Made by a program: the position numbers and the translations under genes. A DNA stretch of 29,984 nucleotides from Thermoleophilia bacterium (GTDB taxonomy: Bacteria > Actinomycetota > Thermoleophilia > Gaiellales > Gaiellaceae): assembly GCA_014534295.1 (NCBI GenBank), contig JACVRU010000001.1:1-29984 (forward strand), written 5' to 3'. The notes beneath the pieces were generated by a model. That model saw nothing but the letters and a program-made list of their open reading frames with translations. It did not search any database and was not told the DNA's origin. Positions 14,844-20,841 of this stretch are shown one piece after another. Each line of letters starts with the position of its first letter. The first letter of the stretch is position 1.

Positions 14844-16064
14844 GTGCGCCTCTCGCCCATTCTCGCCGCCGTAGCCGTTCTCGCCGCCGCCGGGGGCGCG
14901 GCCGCCGCACCCCCTGAGCTGACCCTGCCGCCGGACATGACCGTGGAGGCCGACGGGCCGGGCGGCACGATCGTCACGTTCAGCGCGACGGCGACGAACA
15001 GCGGGCGGGCCGTTTTTCCGGTTACGTGTACACCGCCTTCGGGATCGACGTTCCCGCTCGGCACGACGGAGGTCGAGTGCGCCGCGGTCTTGAGCGAGGA
15101 GGAGACGCTGACCGGGTCGTTCCACATCAGCGTTCGAGACTCGACTCCGCCGACCCTGACAGTGCCGGCCGATCTTAGCCTGACCGCGGAGACCTCACTC
15201 GGGCTCGACGGGACCGACGAGCGCATCGCAGCCTTCCTCGCCGGCGCCATTGCGACCGACGTCGTCACGATCGAGCCGCCCGTCGTACACGATGCTCCCG
15301 CGACCTTCCCTGTGGGGACCACGGCGGTCACGTTCACGGCCACCGACGCGGCGGGCAACTCGACCTCCAAGAGCGCGACGGTCGCCGTGATCGGCCCCCC
15401 GCCCCCGGGGTCGCCCCCCTCAGACCCACCCCCGCCGGGACAACCGGGCCCGCCTTCAGCGACGACGCCGCCGGATCGTGTTCCCCCTGGGAACCCGGTC
15501 GGCCTCGCCGCCCGGACGACGTCGCGCACCGCCTTCCTCAGCTGGCGCGCGCCCGCCGACCAGGATCTCGACCGATACGAGGTGCTGCGCTCGCTCGCGT
15601 CGGAGCCGCCGGCCTCGGCCTCTCGCGTCTACGCGGGTCCGGTTGCCGGCTTCACCGACCGGCGGCTCCAGAACGGCGTCCTCTATCGCTACGTCGTCGT
15701 CAGCGTCGACCGGGCCGAGAACCGCTCCGCCGGCGCGGCCATCACCGTCATGCCGAGGCGCGCGCTGCTGGTGGCTCCGCGAGACGGGGCGCGCCTCTCG
15801 GCGCCGCCCCGCCTCTTCTGGGCCAGGATCCGCGGTGCGACCTACTACAACGTGCAGCTCTTCCGGGGCCGGACGAAAGTGCTCTCGGCCTGGCCGTCGG
15901 CGAACGCGCTGCGCCTTTCGTCTCGCTGGCGATTCGAGGGGCGGCAGCTGGCGCTCGCGCCCGGGACCTACCACTGGTACGTCTGGCCGGGCTACGGACG
16001 GCGGGCCGCAGCCCGGTACGGCGAGTTGCTCGGTCCGAGCAGCTTCGTGGTCGTGAAGAGGTGA
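14844..16064 (+). CDS. Secreted HYR / fibronectin type III domain protein
   Basis: 406 residues from GTG 14844, preceded by AGGAG at ideal spacing. An in-frame ATG at 14817 lies inside the previous gene and is less likely. The order is: signal peptide (1-22); two HYR-like immunoglobulin-type domains (24-98 and 101-183, the second with FPVGTTAVTFTATDAAGN, the HYR signature); a Pro-rich linker (185-212); a fibronectin III domain (213-302, with FLSWRAPADQDLDRYEVLR); and a C-terminal beta domain (308-404, with YYNVQLFRG and PGTYHWYVWP). HYR and Fn3 modules usually mediate adhesion or carbohydrate binding outside the cell. No LPXTG or membrane anchor is seen at the end, so it is probably released or held by its partner. 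Confidence 0.88.
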   Translation: MRLSPILAAVAVLAAAGGAAAAPPELTLPPDMTVEADGPGGTIVTFSATATNSGRAVFPVTCTPPSGSTFPLGTTEVECAAVLSEEETLTGSFHISVRDSTPPTLTVPADLSLTAETSLGLDGTDERIAAFLAGAIATDVVTIEPPVVHDAPATFPVGTTAVTFTATDAAGNSTSKSATVAVIGPPPPGSPPSDPPPPGQPGPPSATTPPDRVPPGNPVGLAARTTSRTAFLSWRAPADQDLDRYEVLRSLASEPPASASRVYAGPVAGFTDRRLQNGVLYRYVVVSVDRAENRSAGAAITVMPRRALLVAPRDGARLSAPPRLFWARIRGATYYNVQLFRGRTKVLSAWPSANALRLSSRWRFEGRQLALAPGTYHWYVWPGYGRRAAARYGELLGPSSFVVVKR

Positions 16065-16072
16065 CGGCCCGG

Positions 16073-16097
16073 AGGGGGCGGCTGTTCGCCGCCCCCT
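16073..16097. terminator. Bidirectional terminator hairpin
   Basis: AGGGGGCGGC (16073-16082), loop TGTTC and GCCGCCCCCT (16088-16097) form a perfect 10-bp stem. It is placed exactly between the convergent HYR protein gene (ends 16064) and the serine protease gene (ends 16107). There is no strong T-tract, as is common in high-GC Actinobacteria. Confidence 0.75.
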
Positions 16098-16106
16098 GCG
16101 GCCAAG

Positions 16107-16919
16107 CTAGGACGTCGGTGCGCGCACGAGCCCGAAGCGCGACAGGAACTCCTGAGCCGTGTGCGTGTCCAGCCTGTACGTCCTGTCGGTCGCCCGGCAC
16201 ATCGCGTCGCCCGTCACCGTCAGTGACACCACTAGGTTGCTGGTCATCCCGCCCAGGAAGTGCGGGCCACCCGAGTCGCCGTAGCACGTGCCCCCGTTGC
16301 CCGTCGACGGGTTCATGCTCAGCGTGAGCCAGGTCGGCTGGAGCGACAGGGCTGTCTGCTGGGCGACGAGGCGGTTCGTCTCGTCGATGAATCCGTGCGG
16401 TCCACCCTTCTTCGACGTCCTTACGATCCCGTAGCCGACGGTCGTGAACGTGAGTTGCCTCAGCTCCTTCTGGCCATACGTGCTCAGCAGCCCGAGGCTC
16501 GGCAGCTGCGCCGGCGTCATCGATTGCGGCGTGGCCAAGGTGACCATCGCGATGTCGGCCGCGTCCGAGCCGCCGCCCGGCTGCCCGAACGCCTCGTGGT
16601 TCACGAAGCTCGCGACGGCGACGAGATCTGAAGGCGACTCGGCGTCCTCGTCGTACGACGGGCTGAACGAGACCCAGAACTCGGTCTCCTCCGGCCAGTC
16701 GACCATACAGTGGGCCGCCGTCAGGAAGAGCGTCGGGCTGACGAGTGTGCCGGTGCAGAACTCGTCGGGACCCGGGCTCTCCTCGTTCCAGTCGGCGACG
16801 AGCGCGCCGACATTCGGATGCCGCAATCCGTCTGGCTCGCCGAACGTGATCGCCCCGGCGGACGCCACGCCGAGCACGAGAGCGAGAAGAACGAGCGCAA
16901 TAAAGGCCGTACTCCGCAT
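16107..16919 (-). CDS. Secreted trypsin-like serine protease (S1 family)
   Basis: 270 residues with a Sec signal peptide (about 1-23). The catalytic triad is visible: His70 in LTAAHC, Asp122 in SDAADIAMVTL and Ser216 in CYGDSGGPHF. Likely disulfides are Cys55-Cys71 and Cys212-Cys241. The mature N-terminus begins around ITFGEPDG with hardly any propeptide, unlike streptogrisins. The residue six before the catalytic Ser (Gly210) is not the Asp of trypsin-specific enzymes, so cleavage after Lys/Arg is not certain. It starts at ATG 16919 behind a purine-rich ribosome site (GGAGGGAGG on the minus strand); an upstream in-frame extension lacks a signal peptide and is rejected. It should act extracellularly, possibly on neighbouring surface proteins. 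Confidence 0.92.
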   Translation of the reverse strand: MRSTAFIALVLLALVLGVASAGAITFGEPDGLRHPNVGALVADWNEESPGPDEFCTGTLVSPTLFLTAAHCMVDWPEETEFWVSFSPSYDEDAESPSDLVAVASFVNHEAFGQPGGGSDAADIAMVTLATPQSMTPAQLPSLGLLSTYGQKELRQLTFTTVGYGIVRTSKKGGPHGFIDETNRLVAQQTALSLQPTWLTLSMNPSTGNGGTCYGDSGGPHFLGGMTSNLVVSLTVTGDAMCRATDRTYRLDTHTAQEFLSRFGLVRAPTS

Positions 16920-17094
16920 ATACCCACCCCTCCCTCCAAGCGTTGGAACCGGAGTATGCAGCCATGCTGCCTCGTTCGCGCGCCGCAAGCAAGGTTCCGG
17001 GCTAGGAGCCGTACGCGATCGGCGTCCGCGCGGGAGGGTCGCGCACGACGCCCGAGGAGGAAGGGCACGCAACGTCCGCGAACCAGCACGGACG

Positions 17095-17541
17095 ATGAAA
17101 CATCGGCCCGTCGTGTCGGTCGCGGGCGTCGCGCTCGCTCTCGGAATCGCCCTCGCTCCCTCGGCATCGGCCGAGAACGCCAACCCCCACGTCCCCACGG
17201 TGGCGCTGAACCGGATGCAAGTCCAGTACGGACGGCCGATGGCGTTGCCGACCTGGCTGCCGGCCGGCTACGTGTACAAGGGGCACGTCGGCTTGCGCGA
17301 CCACTCATTGACGGTCGGCTACGTGAGGGCGGGCCGCCTGATCTGGTTCATGCTCCTGAACGACTTCAGGCGCTGTACGACGAGCCGGTGGGTGCGCGCG
17401 ATGACCGTCCCGGACTCGAAGGCACGGCGAGGCTGTCATCCAGGGGCTGGTTTGTTCTACGTCTGGTCGCATGACGCACCGCTACGGCAGGTCGACCGAG
17501 TCGCGCGGAGCGTTCGCAGGACCTGGACCGAGCAGGGATAA
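17095..17541 (+). CDS. Small secreted protein of unknown function
   Basis: 148 residues with a clean Sec signal peptide (1-26, cleavage expected after PSASA). The mature part is about 120 residues and basic, with two Cys (in FRRCTTS and RRGCHPG) that could pair. The segment LPTWLPAGYVYKGHVGLRDHSLTVGYVRAGRLIWFML suggests a small beta-rich fold, a little like DUF4367-type domains that begin with a P.WLP.GY motif. The assignment is tentative. It lies alone between the divergent protease gene and the RTX gene. No lipobox or anchor is present. Confidence 0.72.
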   Translation: MKHRPVVSVAGVALALGIALAPSASAENANPHVPTVALNRMQVQYGRPMALPTWLPAGYVYKGHVGLRDHSLTVGYVRAGRLIWFMLLNDFRRCTTSRWVRAMTVPDSKARRGCHPGAGLFYVWSHDAPLRQVDRVARSVRRTWTEQG

Positions 17542-17591
17542 GCGATCGGGCCGCGCCTCGTGATGCGGCCTGGGCCTCGGTACGGGACGAT

Positions 17592-17627
17592 CCACTAATA
17601 GGAGTCTCGCGAGCGTCCCCTTAGTGG
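17592..17627. promoter_or_regulatory. 36-nt concentric inverted repeat upstream of the RTX gene
   Basis: CCACTAA (17592-17598) and TTAGTGG (17621-17627) are perfect 7-bp arms. GGA/TCC (17601-17603 with 17616-17618) and the 8-bp palindrome CTCGCGAG (17606-17613) share the same centre, so 14 of 18 positions pair. It lies 50 nt after the secreted-protein gene and about 100 nt before the RTX ATG. It may be a terminator of the former or a regulator-binding dyad or 5' hairpin for the latter. Confidence 0.5.
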
Positions 17628-17728
17628 CGCAGCCTCAGCCCCACGACGACTTGCGGGGCCGTATCCGCGCCTCAGGACCCATCGTTGTGCGATGGAGACC
17701 ACTTTCAACGAACGAGGGGGTCCCAAAT

Positions 17729-18538
17729 ATGCGATTGCTCCGATTTCTGAGGTACGTCGTGCCGGCGACCGTCATCGCGGCAGCTGCCGCGTCGCTTCTT
17801 GCAGCCGGGGCTGCTGCGGACTCGATCGCAGCGTGCCCGAACCCGACGGCGACCGGCACGGCAGGCAACAACACGATCGTCGGGGGGCCCGGCGCCGATC
17901 GGATCAACGGGCTCGCCGGGGACGACTCGCTCTACGGACTGGACGGGGTCGACTGCCTCGCCGGGGGCGACGGCATGGACGACCTCTACGGCGGATCAGG
18001 CACGGACTCGCTCTACGGGGGAGCGAACGACGATGACCTGAACGGGGGCATCGGCAACGACACGGTCTATGGCGACGCCGGAGTCGACTTCATCAGCGGA
18101 GGCCTCGGCAATGACTCGCTGTACGGAGGCGATGACATCGACGAGATCTACGGCGGCACCGGCGACGACCAGATCTTCGGCGAGGCCGGCCCCGACCTGC
18201 TCAACGGCGGCACCGGCCGCGACCGGATCAACGGCGGCGCGGAGAACGACGTGATCAACGGCGACTCCGACGACGACATTCTCTTCGGTGCCGCGGGCAA
18301 CGACCTGATGTCGGGCGGCCCCGGCCGAGATCGCGTGAACGGCGGCGCCGGCGCAGACACCCTGATCGGCGGCCCCGACGTCGACATCATCGTCGGCGGC
18401 GGCGGCAACGACCTGATCATTGCCGTGGACAATGAGCGCGGCGACCGGGTCGGCTGCGGCGCGGGCCGGGACAAGGCGGTCGTGGACTTCGGCGACTTCG
18501 TCTCGTTCTGCGAGGTCGTTCACCGCGTCCGGCGCTGA
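17729..18538 (+). CDS. Secreted RTX-type calcium-binding repeat protein
   Basis: 269 residues from ATG 17729, with GAGGGGG about 7 nt upstream. A Sec signal peptide (about 1-30) is followed by roughly 20 nonapeptide repeats of the GGxGxDxLY/IN type (46-232), which form a parallel beta-roll binding calcium between turns. The C-terminus (233-269, GDRVGCGAGRDKAVVDFGDFVSFCEVV) is the capping segment common to actinobacterial members, with Cys243 and Cys261 likely paired. Classical RTX toxins use an uncleaved C-terminal type I secretion signal, but this one has an N-terminal Sec signal and no toxin, protease or lipase domain. It is probably a calcium-stabilised surface or matrix protein. Followed by a good terminator. 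Confidence 0.93.
   Translation: MRLLRFLRYVVPATVIAAAAASLLAAGAAADSIAACPNPTATGTAGNNTIVGGPGADRINGLAGDDSLYGLDGVDCLAGGDGMDDLYGGSGTDSLYGGANDDDLNGGIGNDTVYGDAGVDFISGGLGNDSLYGGDDIDEIYGGTGDDQIFGEAGPDLLNGGTGRDRINGGAENDVINGDSDDDILFGAAGNDLMSGGPGRDRVNGGAGADTLIGGPDVDIIVGGGGNDLIIAVDNERGDRVGCGAGRDKAVVDFGDFVSFCEVVHRVRR
17864..18424 (+). repeat. About 20 tandem 27-bp RTX repeat units
   Basis: Codons 46-232 of the RTX gene repeat every 27 bp with the core GGC-GGC-x-GGC-x-GAC. The units are diverged at the DNA level (different third bases and different inserts), so this is an old array rather than a recent tandem expansion. Confidence 0.85.
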
Positions 18539-18550
18539 ACGGACTGCTTC

Positions 18551-18581
18551 GGCGGGGGGAGGTACTTTGCCTCTCCCCGCC
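18551..18581 (+). terminator. Terminator of the RTX gene
   Basis: GGCGGGGGGAGG (18551-18562), loop TACTTTG and CCTCTCCCCGCC (18570-18581) form a 12-bp stem with one G-U pair, starting 12 nt after the RTX stop. No T-tract follows. Confidence 0.72.
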
Positions 18582-18772
18582 CCGCAGCCAGCTGGACACT
18601 CAACCTGCTCGCAGCGCGGAGCGACGCTGCTTCGACCATCTGGAGTTCGAGGCGGTATCGGCGCGCGAGCTCGGTCTGGGGGCATCGGCAAGGCCGGCCG
18701 AGGATCGGCTGCCCGTGACCGAAAAGCGGGCTCCCCCGTTGTGTAGCTGTCAGCAACGGAAAGGGGCGTCAC

Positions 18773-18838
18773 ATGTACATCGGCGTGGGCCTGCTCGGCC
18801 TGATTCTGCTGATCGTGCTGCTCGTGATCCTGCTCTAG
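18773..18838 (+). CDS. 21-residue hydrophobic peptide
   Basis: ATG 18773 to TAG 18838 encodes MYIGVGLLGLILLIVLLVIL plus a final Leu, a single membrane helix with almost no flanks. The ribosome site GGAAAGGGG precedes it by about 6 nt. It lies in front of the PRC-barrel gene with 34 nt between them, so the two may share a transcript. The peptide resembles the tiny hydrophobic proteins often annotated in stress-related loci of Actinobacteria, and a similar 42-residue protein is encoded at 20357. It is too short for any family assignment. The evidence is the ribosome site, the consistent hydrophobicity and the placement. Confidence 0.55.
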   Translation: MYIGVGLLGLILLIVLLVILL

Positions 18839-18872
18839 GCGAAGCGATCCACAACCGAGGAGGTTGCTCGAG

Positions 18873-19238
18873 ATGGAACACCGCACCATGACCGACGTCT
18901 GGGCGTATCGAAACCCGGGCTGGTTGGACGATGATCTCACGGGCTACGAGATCGAGGCCGCGGACGGCGACATCGGGAAAGTGGACGAGTGCAATCGCGA
19001 GGTCGGAGCCAGCTACCTCGTGGTGGACACAGGACCATGGATCTTCGGCAAGAAGGTCATGCTCCCCGCCGGCGTGATCCAGGACATCGATCACGACAGC
19101 CAAAGAGTCTTCGTCGACCGCACGAAGGACGAGATCAAGAACGCGCCCGAGTTCGACGAGGCCCGCTACCGCGAGCCCCTGTACCGCGACGAACTCGGCG
19201 ACTACTACGCAACCCGCGCAGCAGACCGAGGGTTCTAG
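18873..19238 (+). CDS. PRC-barrel domain protein
   Basis: 121 residues from ATG 18873, with GAGGAGG about 9 nt upstream; a second ATG is at codon 6. Residues 20-85 form a PRC-barrel-like small beta domain: LTGYEIEAADGDIGKVDECN, then SYLVVDTGPWIFGKKVMLPAGVI and VFVDRTKDEIKNAPEFD. The last part (95-121) is acidic and Tyr-rich (EARYREPLYRDELGDYYA). Proteins of this layout are widespread in soil bacteria as standalone or duplicated PRC-barrel proteins linked to stress or RNA/protein interactions; the exact role is not known. It is cytoplasmic with no membrane segment. A strong terminator follows directly. Confidence 0.88.
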   Translation: MEHRTMTDVWAYRNPGWLDDDLTGYEIEAADGDIGKVDECNREVGASYLVVDTGPWIFGKKVMLPAGVIQDIDHDSQRVFVDRTKDEIKNAPEFDEARYREPLYRDELGDYYATRAADRGF

Positions 19239-19245
19239 GAGTGTC

Positions 19246-19273
19246 AGGCGGGGCCGCCGCTGCGGCCCCGCCT
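19246..19273 (+). terminator. Strong terminator after the PRC-barrel gene
   Basis: AGGCGGGGCCGC (19246-19257), loop CGCT and GCGGCCCCGCCT (19262-19273) form a perfect 12-bp stem. It begins 8 nt after the stop and is followed by AATTCCTT. Confidence 0.85.
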
Positions 19274-19346
19274 AATTCCTTCGAGAGGTCTTGACGCCCG
19301 CCAATGACCGAGGCTCTCGGACGGACGGCTCCGGCCCGAGGAGACC

Positions 19347-19466
19347 TCAGTGGCGCACCGGCTGGGCTCGACCGCACCGGACGCAGCTCCGGACACTGAA
19401 GCCGAGCACGTGGAGGGCCGGGCCGGCGAACCGGTGACCCACGAGGAGGCAAAGCAACAGTCGCAC
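19347..19466 (-). CDS. Possible 39-residue zinc-ribbon-like protein (DUF1660-like)
   Basis: On the minus strand, GTG 19466 opens a frame reading VRLLLCLLVGHRFAGPALHV, then ...SVRSCVRCGRAQPVRH, ending at 19347. The pattern C-x-L-x-GHRF followed about 20 residues later by CxxCG resembles the very small DUF1660-type proteins, which have the form CxLxGH...CxRCG and may bind zinc. Only a weak purine-rich region (GAGAG) precedes the GTG. The Cys/His spacing is the main support. The frame is also open further upstream, but without similarity that I recognise. Confidence 0.42.
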   Translation of the reverse strand: MRLLLCLLVGHRFAGPALHVLGFSVRSCVRCGRAQPVRH

Positions 19467-19605
19467 ACGTTCACTCTCGGCACCTCGAACCGCTTCACCA
19501 TGTCCCTCGCACGCGGTTGACCGTCGCGGTTGACTGCCGGCTCGGTGCTCGCGTCGCGGAGCCTCCGTGCAGTCAGGAAGTCGTAAGGCTTCCGTCAAGA
19601 ACTGC

Positions 19606-19624
19606 GCGAGTACAGTGTACTCGC
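19606..19624. promoter_or_regulatory. 19-nt perfect palindrome, operator-like
   Basis: GCGAGTACAGTGTACTCGC has 9-bp perfect arms around a single central base. It lies in a non-coding stretch between the small minus-strand gene (start 19466) and the membrane protein gene (start 19969). Size and symmetry fit a dimeric repressor site (GntR, TetR, MarR or similar). I do not recognise the regulator, and the arm sequence does not match the actinobacterial LexA box. Confidence 0.55.
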
Positions 19625-19730
19625 CCCCTCGGTCGAGCAGAAGGGCTGGGAGCCGGGCGACACGCGCGCCAGCGAGGGAGAGGGCTGCAGTCGGCCGCCC
19701 GGCTCACTCCGAACCGGACGTGGGTTACCG

Positions 19731-19756
19731 GCTTCGCGGAGAGAGGCATAGGGTAT
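19731..19756 (+). promoter_or_regulatory. Possible SigB-type (general stress) promoter
   Basis: GCTT (19731-19734), 16 nt and GGGTAT (19751-19756) match the actinobacterial stress-sigma consensus GNNT-N14-16-GGGTAY. The site is 212 nt upstream of the membrane protein gene, a long leader. The consensus is short, so chance matches are possible. Confidence 0.35.
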
Positions 19757-19968
19757 TGAGGCGGGCCGGGCGCTCCGGCCGAAGAATCCTCTCCCCATCG
19801 GCCGGCTCCGCGGCCCGGCTCGCCTGGCTCCAGAATGTCGACTGATTCCGCAGCGTGCGACCCCAGAAAGGGGTAGAGACCCCCGGGCCACCCCACGCTC
19901 CTGGTTTGAACATGCCCCAGCGATGGAAATGAAGCGCTTTTCTCCCACTACGCCTAGGAGGCAAGAAG

Positions 19969-20274
19969 ATGGCGCAAGCTGAGCGCTCCCGAGACCCAGC
20001 CTGGCGGGCCCGGTGGACGGTAGCCCCGGGCGCGGGGTACACGAGCGAGACCAAGCCATTCTTCCTCACCAGCGAGTTCCTGGCCTTCATCCTTCTCGTG
20101 ATGGGCCTGGGCATCGGCACCGCCGTCTCCGACGACGTCGACCCGCGCCTGTTCTGGATCCTCACGACTGCCGCCACCGGGCTGTACATGCTCAGCCGCG
20201 GCATCGCGAAATCCGGCAGCCGCAGCCGAGCATACGACCCACGGGAGGACGTCGAAGTCGGTCGTCGCGACTGA
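19969..20274 (+). CDS. Small membrane protein, two helices, unknown function
   Basis: 101 residues from ATG 19969 behind a good ribosome site (TAGGAGG, about 8 nt away). A hydrophilic N-terminus (1-33) is followed by two membrane helices (about 34-53, FLAFILLVMGLGIGTAV, and 62-79, FWILTTAATGLYMLSRGIA) joined by a short acidic loop DDVDPR. The tail is basic then acidic (SGSRSRAYDPREDVEVGRRD). The two-helix hairpin with both ends inside is common among actinobacterial small membrane proteins of unknown role. It lies 82 nt before another tiny hydrophobic protein gene and may share its transcript. Confidence 0.78.
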   Translation: MAQAERSRDPAWRARWTVAPGAGYTSETKPFFLTSEFLAFILLVMGLGIGTAVSDDVDPRLFWILTTAATGLYMLSRGIAKSGSRSRAYDPREDVEVGRRD

Positions 20275-20340
20275 TGACGCTCGACAGCCCACCCGCCCGC
20301 CCGCTCCGGCGGGAGAGGACGAGACCGCCGCGGTGAGACG

Positions 20341-20351
20341 AAAGGAGGTGA
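20341..20351 (+). promoter_or_regulatory. Full-length Shine-Dalgarno sequence
   Basis: AAAGGAGGTGA is complementary to the 16S rRNA 3' end over 11 nt and lies 8 nt (from GGAGG) before ATG 20357. Such a long match is unusual and decides the start of the small gene behind it. Confidence 0.85.
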
Positions 20352-20356
20352 GTTGA

Positions 20357-20485
20357 ATGCCCTTGCTCTGGTTCCTGGTGTTGCTGCTGATCATCTTCGC
20401 GATTGTCGGGGGCGTCACAGTCAACAACTGGCTCTTCGTAATCCTGGTCGTCGCATTGATCCTGGCGCTCGTCGGCGCCTTCTGA
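20357..20485 (+). CDS. 42-residue hydrophobic protein
   Basis: ATG 20357 to TGA 20485 encodes MPLLWFLVLLLIIFAIVGGV, TVNNWLFVILVVALILALVG and AF. These are two hydrophobic helices linked by GGVTVNNW. It matches the style of the very small proteins annotated as 'hydrophobic protein' in many Actinobacteria, of unknown function, often near stress genes. The exceptionally strong ribosome site upstream indicates abundant translation. It is intact and ends just before a convergent small gene (stop at 20501). Confidence 0.8.
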   Translation: MPLLWFLVLLLIIFAIVGGVTVNNWLFVILVVALILALVGAF

Positions 20486-20500
20486 CGCAATCTCGACCCG

Positions 20501-20683
20501 CTACGGCTCCGAGTCGAGTCTCGCGAGTGCGGTTTCCCAGTAGTCGATCGCGAGGCCGATCGCCTCCGCGGCCTGGACTTCGCCTGCTTTCAGCAGCGCG
20601 CTCCGCTCGAGGAGCAGCGTGGCGATGATCTCTCGGATCTCGGGCGAAGACGGGGACTCCGGGCGCCTTTGCGGTGCTGCCAC
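20501..20683 (-). CDS. Possible 60-residue helical protein, unknown
   Basis: On the minus strand, GTG 20683 opens VAAPQRRPESPSSPEIREII and continues as ATLLLERSALLKAGEVQAAE, AIGLAIDYWETALARLDSEP, ending at 20501. The C-terminal 45 residues look like an amphipathic helical pair with sensible composition. Upstream, another frame reads MATALDQRWERGSTAK from ATG 20714, so the real gene may start there and be broken by one frameshift near 20665. No family is recognised. Confidence 0.42.
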   Translation of the reverse strand: MAAPQRRPESPSSPEIREIIATLLLERSALLKAGEVQAAEAIGLAIDYWETALARLDSEP

Positions 20684-20841
20684 GCTCCCAGCGTTGGTCG
20701 AGCGCCGTCGCCATGCGCTCCCAGTAGGTCTAGTCCCAACCTGTACGGGCGGCTCGCGGCAACATCTGCAGCGGTGCTCGTCCCCCCACGCGCGCGCCAA
20801 CGCGGTCGCGGCCGGGGCGCTCGCATGCGCGGAAGCGTCGT

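Larger units (their letters stand above)
19467..19968. other. Gene-poor stretch with several palindromes and repeats
   Basis: About 500 nt without a convincing gene. It contains a 13-nt-spaced direct repeat of CGCGGTTGAC (19512-19521 and 19525-19534), a 19-nt palindrome (19606-19624) and a possible SigB-type promoter (19731-19756). Open frames here lack ribosome sites and recognisable motifs. It leads to the membrane protein gene at 19969. Confidence 0.6.

Noticed and set aside
17864..18424. A regularly repeated 27-bp pattern considered as a CRISPR-like or satellite array.
   Set aside because: The period equals nine codons of RTX repeats in a continuous open frame, with diverged third positions and no constant repeat with variable spacers.
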